Shown here piece by piece: positions 25,376 to 36,248 of a DNA stretch of 64,000 nt; position 1 is the first letter of the stretch, and every line of letters starts with the position of its first letter. The notes beneath the pieces were generated by a model that ran no database searches, had not been told where the DNA came from, and saw only the letters and a program-made list of their open reading frames with translations. The stretch is from Pseudoneobacillus rhizosphaerae (lineage in GTDB: Bacteria; Bacillota; Bacilli; Bacillales; Cytobacillaceae): positions 37,071 to 101,070 of the forward strand of contig NZ_CAKJTG010000015.1 of assembly GCF_917563885.1 (NCBI RefSeq), in the 5' to 3' direction. Position numbers and translations under genes: made by a program.

Positions 25376-26839
25376 TTACCTTAATAGTGTCAGTGGATTC
25401 ACTAATGCACCATTCTTATATACTTCAAAATGTAAATGTACACCTGTTGAATCTCCAGTAGATCCCATTAAAGCAATTTGTGATCCTTTTGGAACGGTTT
25501 GGCCAACACTTACTTCAATAGAAGAGAGGTGGGCATACACAGTACGGTATCCATTTTGATGATCGACAACAATTTTATTTCCATATCCGCCATCCCAACC
25601 TGCAGATACGACAACTCCATTATCTACGGTTTTGATTGAACGGTCACTCGGCCTTGCGATATCAATTCCTTTATGCATACGGCTCCAACGGTAACCCATT
25701 TGGCTTGATACATATCCGCCTGAAGTTGGCCAACTGAAATTACCTTCTCCACGTGAAGGAATTACCTTTGTTCCTCTTAAAACGACTTTCTTAACAGGAT
25801 TAACTAAAATATCCGCTTTAACTGTTTCCTTGTTAATAGTATGGCCATTTTGCTGGGAAATCACATACGTAACAGCACGCAAGCCTTCTTTACCTTCTTG
25901 CTTTACCTTTATGTCACCTTTAAACATAGAATCTGTCTCAGTAACCTCTTTTTGATAGGCAATTTTTTCTCGCTTATTTACTTCTTTATCTACAAACACA
26001 CTAACCAACGGTTTTGGTACCGTAACATTCACTTCTTGTTCAATCTGTAGTAAGGAATCTTCTGTTAAACCTGGATTTAATTTTATAATTTGTTCAAGAG
26101 TTAAATTATGATCATTAGCAATAGAACCTAAAACATCGCCTTCTTGAACCAAGTATTTCTTTTCCTCTAAAGTGCCTTTTCGAATTAACTTAACTGCTTC
26201 TACAACAGTAAGAATTTTAGTTGGCTCAATTTTTTCCGTTTTAGTTGTAACGTTTTCAGAAAAATAAACGTCTAATATACGAGATTCATTTTTCTCCAAT
26301 GGTGGTAAAGCAATATTAGGTGACTTTTGTCTAAACTCAAGTTCAGCCAATTGTTCTTTCGTTACATATCTTAATTTAAGGCTCTGAATTACATGCTTTG
26401 CCTGCTCTTCATTCTCAAGATAAACAGCTGGGCTTTCCCCAATAACAATTGCCGTTGATTCAACCTGAGGCTTCAATTCACTTTCTAATGTCTGAATGAC
26501 TGATTGATCATTAGCAGTAGAGCGGAAAACCTGTTCGGGAATATATGATAATTGTGTTCCTAATGATAGGTCATGGTTTTTATATTCTTTTTGTAACTTT
26601 TCTAACTTTTCTTCGACCACTTCATTAACAACATTTATATTAGAAACTGTACCTATGTATTCGTTATGTAAATATACATAATAGACTGTTGTTAAACTTT
26701 CACTTGCGATTGGGCTTGAAGCTACCCCAAAAACTAAGGTTGTAGCAAATAGAGATGTTAATGCTACCTTTTTCAATTTAGGTGCTATTACATCTTTAAT
26801 ACGCCTGGGAAGTTTATTTATAAATTTATTATTTGTCAT
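25376..26839 (-). CDS. LysM-G5-M23 cell-wall endopeptidase
   Basis: 487 residues: an N-terminal signal/membrane segment at about 24-46, a long coiled region, a LysM domain (about 232-282), a G5 domain (about 283-360) and a C-terminal M23 zinc peptidase (about 375-487) with HKGID and HLHFE metal-site motifs. It should cleave peptide bonds in peptidoglycan. It lies just upstream of walR on the same strand, and WalR-type boxes precede it, so it is a probable WalR target. GGAGGAAAG ribosome site before ATG 26839. Confidence 0.9.
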   Translation of the reverse strand: MTNNKFINKLPRRIKDVIAPKLKKVALTSLFATTLVFGVASSPIASESLTTVYYVYLHNEYIGTVSNINVVNEVVEEKLEKLQKEYKNHDLSLGTQLSYIPEQVFRSTANDQSVIQTLESELKPQVESTAIVIGESPAVYLENEEQAKHVIQSLKLRYVTKEQLAELEFRQKSPNIALPPLEKNESRILDVYFSENVTTKTEKIEPTKILTVVEAVKLIRKGTLEEKKYLVQEGDVLGSIANDHNLTLEQIIKLNPGLTEDSLLQIEQEVNVTVPKPLVSVFVDKEVNKREKIAYQKEVTETDSMFKGDIKVKQEGKEGLRAVTYVISQQNGHTINKETVKADILVNPVKKVVLRGTKVIPSRGEGNFSWPTSGGYVSSQMGYRWSRMHKGIDIARPSDRSIKTVDNGVVVSAGWDGGYGNKIVVDHQNGYRTVYAHLSSIEVSVGQTVPKGSQIALMGSTGDSTGVHLHFEVYKNGALVNPLTLLR

Positions 26840-26980
26840 CGTTACTTTCCTCCTAAACTACGAAACCATAAATTTCGCTCGTAATCTAGTGCTATATAAC
26901 TACATGTTAATAAATACTGCGATTTTAGCACTTCTTAACTTTATCATAAAAATAGTAAAAAAGTTTAATAGTCTCTATAA

Positions 26981-26997
26981 TGTAACAAAAATGTATA
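26981..26997 (+). promoter_or_regulatory. WalR-type box 1
   Basis: TGTAAC-N5-TGTATA in plus orientation, about 145 bases upstream of the M23 peptidase start; one change in the second half from TGTWAH. The 490-base stretch 26840-27330 holds no gene; besides the two boxes it is AT-rich promoter or leader sequence. Confidence 0.5.
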
Positions 26998-27179
26998 AAA
27001 ACTGACATTTTGTTACGGATTCTGGTAATTATTTGGAACTATATTTATTTGAAAATTTACAATATAAAGATAGTAATAATATCCTAGAACCGCATAAAAC
27101 CTGAATGTATGTGTTTATCTACCTTTTCATTATGAAATAGGACAAGTTTCATAGTCAAACCTATTAGGCTTGGCCATAT

Positions 27180-27196
27180 ATTACATTTATGTTACA
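27180..27196 (-). promoter_or_regulatory. WalR-type box 2
   Basis: On the minus strand TGTAAC-N5-TGTAAT, a perfect match to TGTWAH-N5-TGTWAH, in the direction of the M23 gene and about 340 bases upstream of it. Confidence 0.65.
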
Positions 27197-27290
27197 AAAG
27201 TAACAGAAATAGAAGGTTTACGATGCAATGAAGTTAGTTTTTCCGAAGAGTCTTAAAAGGAACTAGAAAGAAATGGTTGTAGCTTAATAG

Positions 27291-27329
27291 AAAAAAGAGG
27301 TGGATTCGCTAGGAATCCACCTCTTTTTT
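27291..27329. terminator. Terminator of the tRNA operon
   Basis: A perfect 17-bp stem (27291-27307 with 27313-27329) around a GCTAG loop, flanked by A6 and T6 so that it works on both strands. It follows tRNA-Phe on the minus strand by two bases. Confidence 0.92.
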
Positions 27330-27331
27330 GA

Positions 27332-27404
27332 TGGCTCAGGACGGAATCGAACCGCCGACACAAGGATTTTCAGTCCTTTGCTCTACCGACTGAGCTACTG
27401 AGCC
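27332..27404 (-). tRNA. tRNA-Phe (GAA)
   Basis: 73 bases with acceptor GGCTCAG/CTGAGCC, D-arm AGCTCAGTCGGTAGAGC, anticodon loop ACTGAAAAT (GAA) and T-arm GGTTCGATTCC. CCA is not encoded. Last gene of the Lys-Glu-Asp-Phe operon. Its first 26 bases recur twice upstream in a 147-bp tandem unit. Confidence 0.97.
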
Positions 27405-27700
27405 ATAATTAAATTGTACCGGCTTTTTAGTTCCTGCTTGAACCTTCGTCCCGATTTCAGAAGGTTTATTCAAGATGTGGTTCAATCGGTACGCTGATGC
27501 TTTTTCATGGAAGCTTATTCGAGCGTGCTCTACCGACTGAGCTACTGAGCCATAATTAAATTGTACCGGCTTTTTAGTTCCTGCTTAAACCTTCGTCCCG
27601 ATTTCAGAAAGCTTATTCAAGATGTGATTCAATCGGTACGCTGATGCTTTTTCATAGAAGCTTATTCGGACGTGCTCTACCGACTGAGCTACTGAGCCAT
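27379..27700 (-). repeat. 147-bp tandem repeat carrying the 5' half of tRNA-Phe
   Basis: Units begin at 27379, 27526 and 27673 (period 147); two full units and a partial third. Each unit holds the D-arm and 5' acceptor half of tRNA-Phe plus about 119 bases of spacer; the two spacers differ at only about seven positions. The copies at 27526-27552 and 27673-27699 lack an anticodon arm and 3' half, so they cannot make tRNA. This fills the gap between tRNA-Asp and tRNA-Phe. Confidence 0.92.
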
Positions 27701-27722
27701 ATGTACATTGTGTAGAAAAAAA

Positions 27723-27799
27723 TGGCGGTCCGGACGGGACTCGAACCCGCGACCTCCTGCGTGACAGGCAGGCATTCTAACCAACTGAACTACCGGACC
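27723..27799 (-). tRNA. tRNA-Asp (GTC)
   Basis: 77 bases including encoded CCA. Acceptor GGTCCGG/CCGGACC, anticodon loop CTGTCAC (GTC), T-arm GGTTCGAGTCC. Third gene of the operon. Confidence 0.97.
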
Positions 27800-27820
27800 A
27801 TTTGAAAAGTAATATGTAAA

Positions 27821-27895
27821 TGGTGACCCCTACGGGATTCGAACCCGTGTTACCTCCGTGAAAGGGAGGTGTCTTAACCACTTGACCAAGGGGCC
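27821..27895 (-). tRNA. tRNA-Glu (TTC)
   Basis: 75 bases including encoded CCA. Acceptor GGCCCCT/AGGGGTC, anticodon loop CTTTCAC (TTC). Second gene of the operon. Confidence 0.97.
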
Positions 27896-27909
27896 ATCAA
27901 TTTAGAGAG

Positions 27910-27982
27910 TGAGCCATGAAGGACTCGAACCTTCGACCCTCTGATTAAAAGTCAGATGCTCTACCAACTGAGCTAATGGCTC
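27910..27982 (-). tRNA. tRNA-Lys (TTT)
   Basis: 73 bases, CCA not encoded. Acceptor GAGCCAT/ATGGCTC, anticodon loop CTTTTAA (TTT). First gene of the operon, about 37 bases after the promoter. Confidence 0.97.
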
Positions 27983-28018
27983 GTAATTAAAAGTTAATCT
28001 TTCGATGCGACGCTTTTT

Positions 28019-28048
28019 ATAATAGCATAATAGTTTTATAAATAGCAA
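28019..28048 (-). promoter_or_regulatory. Promoter of the tRNA operon
   Basis: On the minus strand TTGCTA (28048-28043), an 18-base spacer and TATTAT (28024-28019), followed by the tRNA-Lys gene. The match to the sigma-A pattern is fair. Confidence 0.5.
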
Positions 28049-28107
28049 TGTTTTTTTAAAATAAAAATACTATCAAAATTCAACTGCCCTTATTCGAACA
28101 ACTATAA

Positions 28108-28135
28108 AAAGAAGTTGAGGTTCTTACACCTCAAC
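28108..28135 (-). terminator. Terminator of purA
   Basis: GTTGAGGT (28114-28121) pairs perfectly with ACCTCAAC (28128-28135); TTCTTTTTAT follows on the minus strand. Confidence 0.85.
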
Positions 28136-28149
28136 ATCCTATAATTTTT

Positions 28150-29472
<1,323 letters not shown>

Positions 29473-29523
29473 TTATATAATTCGTTTAAAACCATTGCTA
29501 GTTTAACAATAAGTATCCATATA

Positions 29524-29577
29524 AGTCAACCAAAACACGAACGTTTAATATGTTTTTTTTATATATGTTCGTGAAAT
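29524..29577 (-). promoter_or_regulatory. PurR operator (two PurBoxes) and -35 of purA
   Basis: CACGAACGT (29536-29544) and its mirror ATGTTCGTG (29565-29573) form an inverted pair with 26 bases between CGAA and TTCG, close to the spacing of PurBox pairs of Bacillus PurR. TTGACT (29529-29524 on the minus strand) is the probable -35 directly downstream. The remaining bases up to 29810 hold no gene. Confidence 0.65.
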
Positions 29578-29810
29578 CTATGTATTTTTCTTTCACTCTA
29601 GAATTTTGAAAATAAATTATCCAGTCTTTACATTAGTTTTCCGTTCCCTATTAAATTTATCCACCGAAATCATTCCTTTTTACGCTTGAATTGTTCTTGA
29701 TTGCTCCATTTCTGCCGTTTATGAGCAATATAAATACACTTTATGCGCCTTTTTACCCTTTTCGACACATTCGTCAAAAATCCAACCACACTGCGATGTC
29801 TCAAAACTAC

Positions 29811-29839
29811 AAAAAAGAGACTAGCACTCTGCTAATCTC
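29811..29839 (-). terminator. Terminator of dnaB
   Basis: GAGACTAGCA (29817-29826) pairs with TGCTAATCTC (29830-29839), one G-T pair; TTTTTT follows on the minus strand. Confidence 0.85.
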
Positions 29840-29845
29840 TCAATC

Positions 29846-31198
29846 TTAACCCGCATCATCAAACCGCCGTTCTAAGTTTACGAATTTATTATACTCTTTA
29901 ACGAAGGCAAGTGAAACGGTGCCTGTTGGACCATTACGCTGCTTTGCAATAATAATTTCAATGATATTTTTATTCTCAGATTCCTTATCGTAGTAATCAT
30001 CACGGTACAAGAAGGCAACAATATCGGCATCCTGCTCAATTGAACCTGATTCACGAATATCAGACATCATTGGACGTTTATCTTGACGTTGCTCCACTCC
30101 ACGAGAAAGCTGGGAAAGAGCAATGACAGGGACTTGAAGTTCACGCGCTAGTTGCTTTAAAGAACGGGAAATTTCCGAGACTTCTTGTTGACGGTTTTCT
30201 CCACCTCGGCCGCTTCCTAAAATAAGCTGTAAGTAATCAATTAGAATCATCCCTAGGCCATGCTCTTGCTTTAGACGTCTGCACTTAGCTAGTAGATCAC
30301 TTATTCTTACCCCCGGAGTATCATCAATAAATATTCCAGCATCGGACAAGCTACCCATTGCCATCGTTAATTTACCCCAGTCTTCGTCTGTTAAAGAGCC
30401 TGTACGTAGACGTTGAGCATCAATATTTCCTTCAGCGCAAAGCATACGCATAACTAGCTGCTCCGCACCCATCTCTAAACTGAAGATTGCAACATTTTCG
30501 CGTGACTTAACAGCTACGTTTTGCGCAATATTCAAGGCAAAGGCTGTTTTACCTACGGAAGGACGAGCACCAACGATAATTAAGTCATTTCGTTGGAAGC
30601 CAGCAGTCATTCGGTCTAATTCAGCAAATCCAGTTGGAATACCTGTAACATCACCTGTTCGTTGGTGAAGGGTTTCAATATTGTCATAGGTCCGAACAAG
30701 AACATCTTTAATATTATGGAAGGCACCTGCATTTCTCCTCTGTGCGACTTCCATAATGCTTTTTTCTGCTTCGCTTAAGAGGGATTCAACTTCATCCTCA
30801 CGTGTATATCCATCCTGGGCAATTCCAGTAGCCGTACGTATTAATTTCCTTAAGAGGGCTTTCTCTCCAACGATATTAGCGTAATATTCAATATTGGCTG
30901 CAGTAGGTACAGATCCAGCTACTTCACTTAAATAGCTTACACCGCCAATATCCTCTAAAATTCGCGTTGCTGCCAATTCCTCAGTAACTGTTATCAGATC
31001 GACCGCTTTACCCGTATCATTTAGCTTTAACATTGCATTAAAGATTTTTTGATGGGCTGCTCGGTAAAAATCCTCAGGTATCAAAATTTCAGATGCTAAA
31101 GTTAATGCAGTAGGTTCAAGGAAAATAGCCCCAATCACCGCTTGCTCCGCTTCAATATTTTGTGGTGGAAGACGATCTGCCATCAATAATTCGCTCAT
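29846..31198 (-). CDS. dnaB: Replicative DNA helicase (DnaB; called DnaC in B. subtilis)
   Basis: 450 residues: an N-terminal helical domain (about 8-110), a linker, and a RecA-type ATPase with Walker A GARPSVGKTAFALN, Walker B MILIDYLQLI and the arginine-finger region (RGVEQRQDKRPMMSDIRESG). It is the hexameric fork helicase loaded at oriC. AAGGAGG lies before ATG 31198. It stands alone between purA and rplI, as in B. subtilis. No intein is visible. Confidence 0.96.
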   Translation of the reverse strand: MSELLMADRLPPQNIEAEQAVIGAIFLEPTALTLASEILIPEDFYRAAHQKIFNAMLKLNDTGKAVDLITVTEELAATRILEDIGGVSYLSEVAGSVPTAANIEYYANIVGEKALLRKLIRTATGIAQDGYTREDEVESLLSEAEKSIMEVAQRRNAGAFHNIKDVLVRTYDNIETLHQRTGDVTGIPTGFAELDRMTAGFQRNDLIIVGARPSVGKTAFALNIAQNVAVKSRENVAIFSLEMGAEQLVMRMLCAEGNIDAQRLRTGSLTDEDWGKLTMAMGSLSDAGIFIDDTPGVRISDLLAKCRRLKQEHGLGMILIDYLQLILGSGRGGENRQQEVSEISRSLKQLARELQVPVIALSQLSRGVEQRQDKRPMMSDIRESGSIEQDADIVAFLYRDDYYDKESENKNIIEIIIAKQRNGPTGTVSLAFVKEYNKFVNLERRFDDAG

Positions 31199-31296
31199 AT
31201 ATTAAAACCTCCTTAAATAGAGGAACTTTTATTTTAAAAAATGCCTGTCCTACGTTAAATGGGAAATATCAACGCAAGATATATTACAATCTACGA

Positions 31297-31329
31297 AAAA
31301 AATGTGACCAGTCAGGACCGATCACATTT
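31297..31329 (-). terminator. Terminator of the yybS-gdpP-rplI operon
   Basis: AAATGTGACC (31299-31309) pairs with GATCACATTT (31319-31328) with an inner GTC/GAC stem; T7 follows on the minus strand. It stands before dnaB. Confidence 0.8.
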
Positions 31330-31379
31330 GTGTTAACGTTTATTATTCTATCATGATTTTGCTTGTTGTGGATAATAAA

Positions 31380-31829
31380 TTAATTTCCTTCTTTTACATG
31401 AACGTTTAATGTTGCTGTTACTTCTGTGTGTAATTTCACTGGAATCTTAGTAAAACCAAGAGTTCGGATAGCATCATTTAGTTCCATTTTACGCTTATCA
31501 ATTTTAATGTTAAATTTCTTTAATAATTCATCGGAAATTTGCTTTGTCGTGATAGAGCCGAATAAACGACCACCTTCACCTGACTTAGCGGTTAATTCTA
31601 CCGTAACTTTTTCAAGCTCTTCTTTTAATTTTTTCGCTTCAATAAGTTCTTGCTCAGCCATTTTTTCTTCCTTTTTCTTTTGAGCATTTAAGGATGAAAC
31701 AGCTGCTTGATTGGCTTCTACCGCTAAACCTTGTTTAATTAAGAAGTTTTGAGCATAGCCATCAGCTACGTTTTTCACTTCGCCTTTTTTACCTTTACCC
31801 TTTACATCCTTTAAAAATATTACCTTCAT
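31380..31829 (-). CDS. rplI: 50S ribosomal protein L9
   Basis: 149 residues with the L9 N-terminal fold [31 protein letters not shown], the long connecting helix (about 41-75) and the C-terminal rRNA-binding domain ([12 protein letters not shown]). Normal length. It overlaps the end of gdpP by 4 bases, so the two are coupled, as in relatives. Confidence 0.97.
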   Translation of the reverse strand: MKVIFLKDVKGKGKKGEVKNVADGYAQNFLIKQGLAVEANQAAVSSLNAQKKKEEKMAEQELIEAKKLKEELEKVTVELTAKSGEGGRLFGSITTKQISDELLKKFNIKIDKRKMELNDAIRTLGFTKIPVKLHTEVTATLNVHVKEGN

Positions 31830-33799
31830 TCTTTTGTTCCCCCTTCAATATAATCTAAAATTGCTGTTTTCAATAATTGTTCTGCTTCTTCCACTGAAAT
31901 GTCAGTTAATTGAACGGCTGCATTGGTCAAATGACCACCACCTCCGAGATTCTCCATGATCACCTGAACATTGACACCACCAAGAGATCTGGCACTTATA
32001 CCTACAGTCATGTCACTTCGTTTAGAAATGACGAAGGAGGCCTGAACACCATCCATTGTTAACAGAGTATCAGCTGCTTGTGCGATAACAATTTGTTCAA
32101 AAATATCAGTGCTTTTTCCTACAGCAATGGCTATACCATCATGTAAAAATTCAACAGATTCAATCAATTTTGCTTTTCTTACGTATGTTTGTACATCTTC
32201 CTTAAGGAATTTTTGTACTAAAACAGTATCCGCACCTTGTGCTCGTAAATAAGAGGCAGCATCAAAGGTTCTAGAACCTGTTCGAAGTGTAAAGCTTTTT
32301 GTATCGACGATGATACCAGCCAACAAGGCCGTTGCCTCCAGCATGTCAATCTTTAAACGCTTCGGCTGGTATTCTAATAGCTCCGTTACTAATTCCGCTG
32401 TCGACGATGCATACGGCTCCATATAGACGAGAAGAGGGTTATCGATAAATTCTTCACCACGACGATGATGGTCGATAACAACTTTCCTTTCAATTTTATT
32501 TAAAATTCGTTCGTCAATAACGAGTGTAGGTTTATGAGTATCAACAATAACTAATAACGTATCCTCTGTTGCTGATTCTAACGCTTGTTCAGGAGTAATA
32601 AATCTTGAAAATAATTTTTCATGATTTTTTATTTCCTCCATTAAGCGTTTAACCCCAGTATCGATTTCCTGAAAGTTCATGACGATATATCCATCTTTTT
32701 GATTCATTTGTGCTACTTTTTGGATGCCAATTGCTGCCCCGATAGCGTCCATATCTGGGTTTTTATGTCCCATGACGATGACTTTATCGCTTTCTAAAAT
32801 CAATTCCTTTAAGGCATGTGAGATAACCCTAGCACGGACTCTTGTCCGTTTTTCCATCGGATTCGTTTTCCCACCAAAAAACTTTACCTTACCATTTTGT
32901 AGCTTAATCGCTACTTGATCTCCGCCACGTCCCAGTGCTAAGTCTAGGCTTGATTGTGCTAGAGTACCTAATTCTGGCAATGATGTTACCCCAGCCCCAA
33001 CGCCAATACTCAGCGTTAATGCGACATTTTGTTTTGCTGTCGTTTCTCTAACCTCATCTAAAATCGAAAATTTATTTTTTTCGAGCTGAAGCAAAATATG
33101 CTCGTTAAAGACACCAATAAATCGTTCAGATGACACTCTTTTTAAAAATACACCATTATCATTTGCCCACTTGTTCAAAATAGAGGTAACCATACTATTT
33201 AGGCTACTTCTCATTTGATCATCCATACCTTGCGTTAATTCATCATAATTATCTAGGAAAATAATAGCAATAACCGTCCGCTCATCATGATACATTTTTT
33301 CAATTTCTGATTGCTCAGTTACATCGAAAAAGTATAATAAACGCTCATCACGTTTAAGAATTACACGAAACTTTCGATCATGTAGCGTAATATTCTCTGC
33401 TTCTACTTCTTGTTTAATAAGAGGAATAAGAGCATCAGCAACATCGTATAACGATCTTCCAACTAACGTTTCTTCATCAAAGCTAGAGGCTAAGAAGGGA
33501 TTCGCCCACTCAATAAAAAACTCATCATTAATTAACATGATCCCAATGGGCATTTCCAATAAAGCTTCTTCGCCAACCTTTTTGACTCGGTAGGATAAAG
33601 TGGCAATATATTCTTCAACTTCCTTACGCTGTTTACGATCTAAATCAAATATATAATAGTAAGGAATAAACATCAAAATAAAACCAATCAGCCCAATAAT
33701 CCAATTATAAAAGGTTAGAAAACTTAGCATAACAAATGTTAATCCCATTAACCCATACAATAGGTAGCGGAATAAACGCTTTTCTAAGTATTGAGGCAT
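31826..33799 (-). CDS. gdpP: Cyclic-di-AMP phosphodiesterase GdpP
   Basis: 657 residues: two transmembrane helices (about 10-55), a divergent PAS domain (about 80-150) that binds haem in relatives, a degenerate GGDEF domain (about 170-300) and a DHH/DHHA1 catalytic module with [24 protein letters not shown] and [10 protein letters not shown]. It hydrolyses c-di-AMP to pApA and thus affects potassium, wall stress and beta-lactam tolerance. It is the middle gene of yybS-gdpP-rplI. Confidence 0.95.
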   Translation of the reverse strand: MPQYLEKRLFRYLLYGLMGLTFVMLSFLTFYNWIIGLIGFILMFIPYYYIFDLDRKQRKEVEEYIATLSYRVKKVGEEALLEMPIGIMLINDEFFIEWANPFLASSFDEETLVGRSLYDVADALIPLIKQEVEAENITLHDRKFRVILKRDERLLYFFDVTEQSEIEKMYHDERTVIAIIFLDNYDELTQGMDDQMRSSLNSMVTSILNKWANDNGVFLKRVSSERFIGVFNEHILLQLEKNKFSILDEVRETTAKQNVALTLSIGVGAGVTSLPELGTLAQSSLDLALGRGGDQVAIKLQNGKVKFFGGKTNPMEKRTRVRARVISHALKELILESDKVIVMGHKNPDMDAIGAAIGIQKVAQMNQKDGYIVMNFQEIDTGVKRLMEEIKNHEKLFSRFITPEQALESATEDTLLVIVDTHKPTLVIDERILNKIERKVVIDHHRRGEEFIDNPLLVYMEPYASSTAELVTELLEYQPKRLKIDMLEATALLAGIIVDTKSFTLRTGSRTFDAASYLRAQGADTVLVQKFLKEDVQTYVRKAKLIESVEFLHDGIAIAVGKSTDIFEQIVIAQAADTLLTMDGVQASFVISKRSDMTVGISARSLGGVNVQVIMENLGGGGHLTNAAVQLTDISVEEAEQLLKTAILDYIEGGTKE

Positions 33800-33810
33800 T
33801 TTTTCAGCTC

Positions 33811-34755
33811 CTATTTTTTGACCAATCTTTTTCTCAAATCAAAACCTAAATCAATTATACCTAATATCCTAATAATATAAAGTATCAATGGGATAAGAAC
33901 TAGTAACACCGTTGCCATAATAGGAATTACCTTTGGCCAACCCTTTAAATGACTAGCAAAATAAATAAAAGATAGTCCTTGAACAACTAAAAGAATTTGT
34001 AAAATATAAGAAAGATTCCATAAGGCTGTATGTATATAGCTTCCATCTTCTGGCCTTAAAACCATTGATAATAATGCAGTAATTAGATAATACCAAAGGA
34101 TACTTTTAGGCAGTGATAGTTCACGAAATGGCTTCCATTGTGAAATTTTAAATCCAAATCTTTTTAAAATAGGAAAGTTAATTAATTGTAGGAAAAATAC
34201 CATTCCAAATGAACCCATTACAAGCATACTTGGTAATAAGGTTTGGATACTTTTTAACATCGTATCCATTTGTTCTTTTAATTTTTCAACTTCAGTAGTG
34301 CTTTGACCAGCAGCACCTAACATTTTAAAGGAGGTTTCGAAGGACTGTTGCATCATCTGTGTTGTTTCTTTAACAAAATTGAAATCAAATAATACAACTG
34401 CTGCACCATATTGTATTAATACATTTATAATAAACACGAGCGTTGCTACCATTAAAATGGTCGTTCGACTTTTATTTTTCTGAGATAAATACCCTAAAGT
34501 AATTCCAGTTGTACCAAATAGAAGGGTAAAAGGGACAGCAAGAACAGTTCCAACAATTAATGAAATAATTGTCGCCGCAACTAAAAAGACAATAATCCCT
34601 TTCCATTCATTTTTCCAAGCGAAATAAATAAATGGTAGGACTAAGAATAAATTTGTTACAAAACCTAATAATGGTACATTTAAGGTAATGAGAAGTAGGA
34701 CAGCGAAGATGGCTAATAAAACTGACCCCTCTGTAAGTCTATGTACGTTTTTCAC
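33811..34755 (-). CDS. yybS: YybS family membrane protein (DUF2232)
   Basis: 314 residues with about eight hydrophobic segments: TEGSVLLAIFAVLLLITL at the start, further helices at about 40-120, a soluble part near 140-175, and C-terminal helices. It belongs to the DUF2232 membrane family always found upstream of gdpP in Bacillaceae. Substrate and role are unknown; the topology resembles ECF-type transporter S components, which is only a hint. Confidence 0.85.
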   Translation of the reverse strand: MKNVHRLTEGSVLLAIFAVLLLITLNVPLLGFVTNLFLVLPFIYFAWKNEWKGIIVFLVAATIISLIVGTVLAVPFTLLFGTTGITLGYLSQKNKSRTTILMVATLVFIINVLIQYGAAVVLFDFNFVKETTQMMQQSFETSFKMLGAAGQSTTEVEKLKEQMDTMLKSIQTLLPSMLVMGSFGMVFFLQLINFPILKRFGFKISQWKPFRELSLPKSILWYYLITALLSMVLRPEDGSYIHTALWNLSYILQILLVVQGLSFIYFASHLKGWPKVIPIMATVLLVLIPLILYIIRILGIIDLGFDLRKRLVKK

Positions 34756-34842
34756 TTTTTCACCCCAAGTTTTTTTCAGTCCTTATCTCCTCATTTTACT
34801 GACTAATGAGCTCGTATTCAACTTTATTAGCATACAAAAATA

Positions 34843-34870
34843 AAAGCAGTAAGGATTTCTCCCTACTGCT
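34843..34870 (-). terminator. Terminator of rpsF-ssb-rpsR
   Basis: AAAGCAGTA (34843-34851) pairs with TACTGCT (34864-34870) on the other arm; TTTTATTTTT follows on the minus strand. Confidence 0.75.
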
Positions 34871-34880
34871 AAAAAATGGA

Positions 34881-35141
<261 letters not shown>

Positions 35142-35171
35142 TTAGTTATTAACCGTTTCATTTAATACAGC

Positions 35172-35684
35172 TTAGAATGGTAAATCATCGTCTGAAATGT
35201 CAATTTGTCCACTATTTGCAAACGGATCTTTATCTAAATCTGTAGAATACCCTTGGTTATTGGATCTAGGTGGTTGATTCTGATAGTTGTTGCCGCCACT
35301 ATAAGAGGCCTTTTGTTCTCTAGGAGGATTATTATATCCACCTTCACCGCGATCACCTGATGCACTTCTTGGTTCTAAGAATTGAACACTTTCAGCCAAA
35401 ACTTCTGTCACGTATACACGCTTTCCATCTTGTCCATCATAAGTGCGAGTTTGTACACGTCCATCTACACCAGCTAAGCTACCTTTTTTGAGGTAATTAG
35501 CTACATTTTCTGCAGGTTTACGCCAAACTACACAGTTAATAAAGTCCGCTTCACGTTCCCCTTGCTGATTCGAAAAAGGTCTACTAACAGCAAGTGTAAA
35601 AGAAGCAACAGGAACTCCACTAGGAGTAATTCTTAGTTCAGGGTCTTTTGTTAATCGTCCTACTAGAACAACGCGATTCATCAT
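35172..35684 (-). CDS. ssb: Single-stranded DNA-binding protein SsbA
   Basis: 170 residues: OB fold at about 1-105 ([32 protein letters not shown]), a Gly/Asn/Gln-rich linker and the acidic tip DISDDDLPF that recruits partner proteins. ATG 35684 (followed by a second ATG) lies 9 bases from AAGGAG; the longer frame from 35726 has no ribosome site and runs through a parS site. It protects ssDNA at forks. Middle gene between rpsF and rpsR. Confidence 0.96.
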   Translation of the reverse strand: MMNRVVLVGRLTKDPELRITPSGVPVASFTLAVSRPFSNQQGEREADFINCVVWRKPAENVANYLKKGSLAGVDGRVQTRTYDGQDGKRVYVTEVLAESVQFLEPRSASGDRGEGGYNNPPREQKASYSGGNNYQNQPPRSNNQGYSTDLDKDPFANSGQIDISDDDLPF

Positions 35685-35709
35685 CAGAACCAACTCCTTC
35701 CCTCTATTT

Positions 35710-35725
35710 TGTTCCACGTGGAACA
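35710..35725. promoter_or_regulatory. parS-type site between rpsF and ssb
   Basis: TGTTCCACGTGGAACA, a perfect palindrome matching the parS consensus with symmetrical C/G changes. It lies 26 bases before the ssb start. Confidence 0.85.
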
Positions 35726-35755
35726 TGTATAGAAGTATCTATTATCAATTTAATC

Positions 35756-36043
35756 TTATTCTTCTTCTTTAATTACAATGTGGCGAATGATATCTTCGCT
35801 GATCTTAGCAAGACGGGAGAATTCTTCTACCGCTGCAGGAACTGCGTTGACTTTCACTAATTGGTAGTAGCCGTCACGGAAATCATTGATTTCATATGCA
35901 AGACGACGCTTACCCCAATCCTTCGCTTCTGCGATTTCCGCACCATTGTCAGTTAAGATCCCACTGAAACGCTCTACAAGAGCCTTTTTAGCTTCATCTT
36001 CAATGTTTGGGCGGATGATGTACATTACTTCGTACTTTCTCAT
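35756..36043 (-). CDS. rpsF: 30S ribosomal protein S6
   Basis: 95 residues, [26 protein letters not shown], with the S6 ferredoxin-like fold and the segment [24 protein letters not shown] 36043 follows AAAAGGAGGTGA; the frame upstream to 36076 lies in the leader. First gene of rpsF-ssb-rpsR. Confidence 0.97.
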   Translation of the reverse strand: MRKYEVMYIIRPNIEDEAKKALVERFSGILTDNGAEIAEAKDWGKRRLAYEINDFRDGYYQLVKVNAVPAAVEEFSRLAKISEDIIRHIVIKEEE

Positions 36044-36100
36044 CACTGTCACCTCCTTTTGGTCTAAACGGCCCATATGGGCAAGGAATAATTTACATTA
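36044..36100 (-). promoter_or_regulatory. rpsF leader, possible S6:S18 autoregulatory RNA
   Basis: The leader contains a perfect GCCCATATGGGC palindrome (36071-36082) followed by CCG and GACC before the ribosome site. An S6:S18-binding leader with a CCG-containing bulge is known in many bacteria at this place. The fit has not been folded, so this is tentative. Confidence 0.4.
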
Positions 36101-36217
36101 CTCACAAGGAGAAAGTATATCATAAAGGTTATACATTTGCAAGAGTTGGAGAAACATGCGCTGATGTAGTGACACTTTTAAAAAATTCACCACTTTGGAA
36201 AAGTGCAATCTAAAAAG

Positions 36218-36246
36218 AAAAACCCCTAAAATAAGAGGCTCCTAAA
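36218..36246 (-). terminator. Possible terminator of ychF
   Basis: AACCCCTAAAATAAGAGGCT region (36219-36240): a short CCTCT/AGGGG stem on the minus strand followed by TTTTTCTTTTT. The stem is weak. Confidence 0.4.
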
Positions 36247-36248
36247 GT

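Noticed and set aside
27379..27700. Possible CRISPR-like array in the tRNA region
   Set aside because: The whole 147-bp unit, spacer included, is repeated, and it carries a tRNA half; there are no unique spacers or cas genes.
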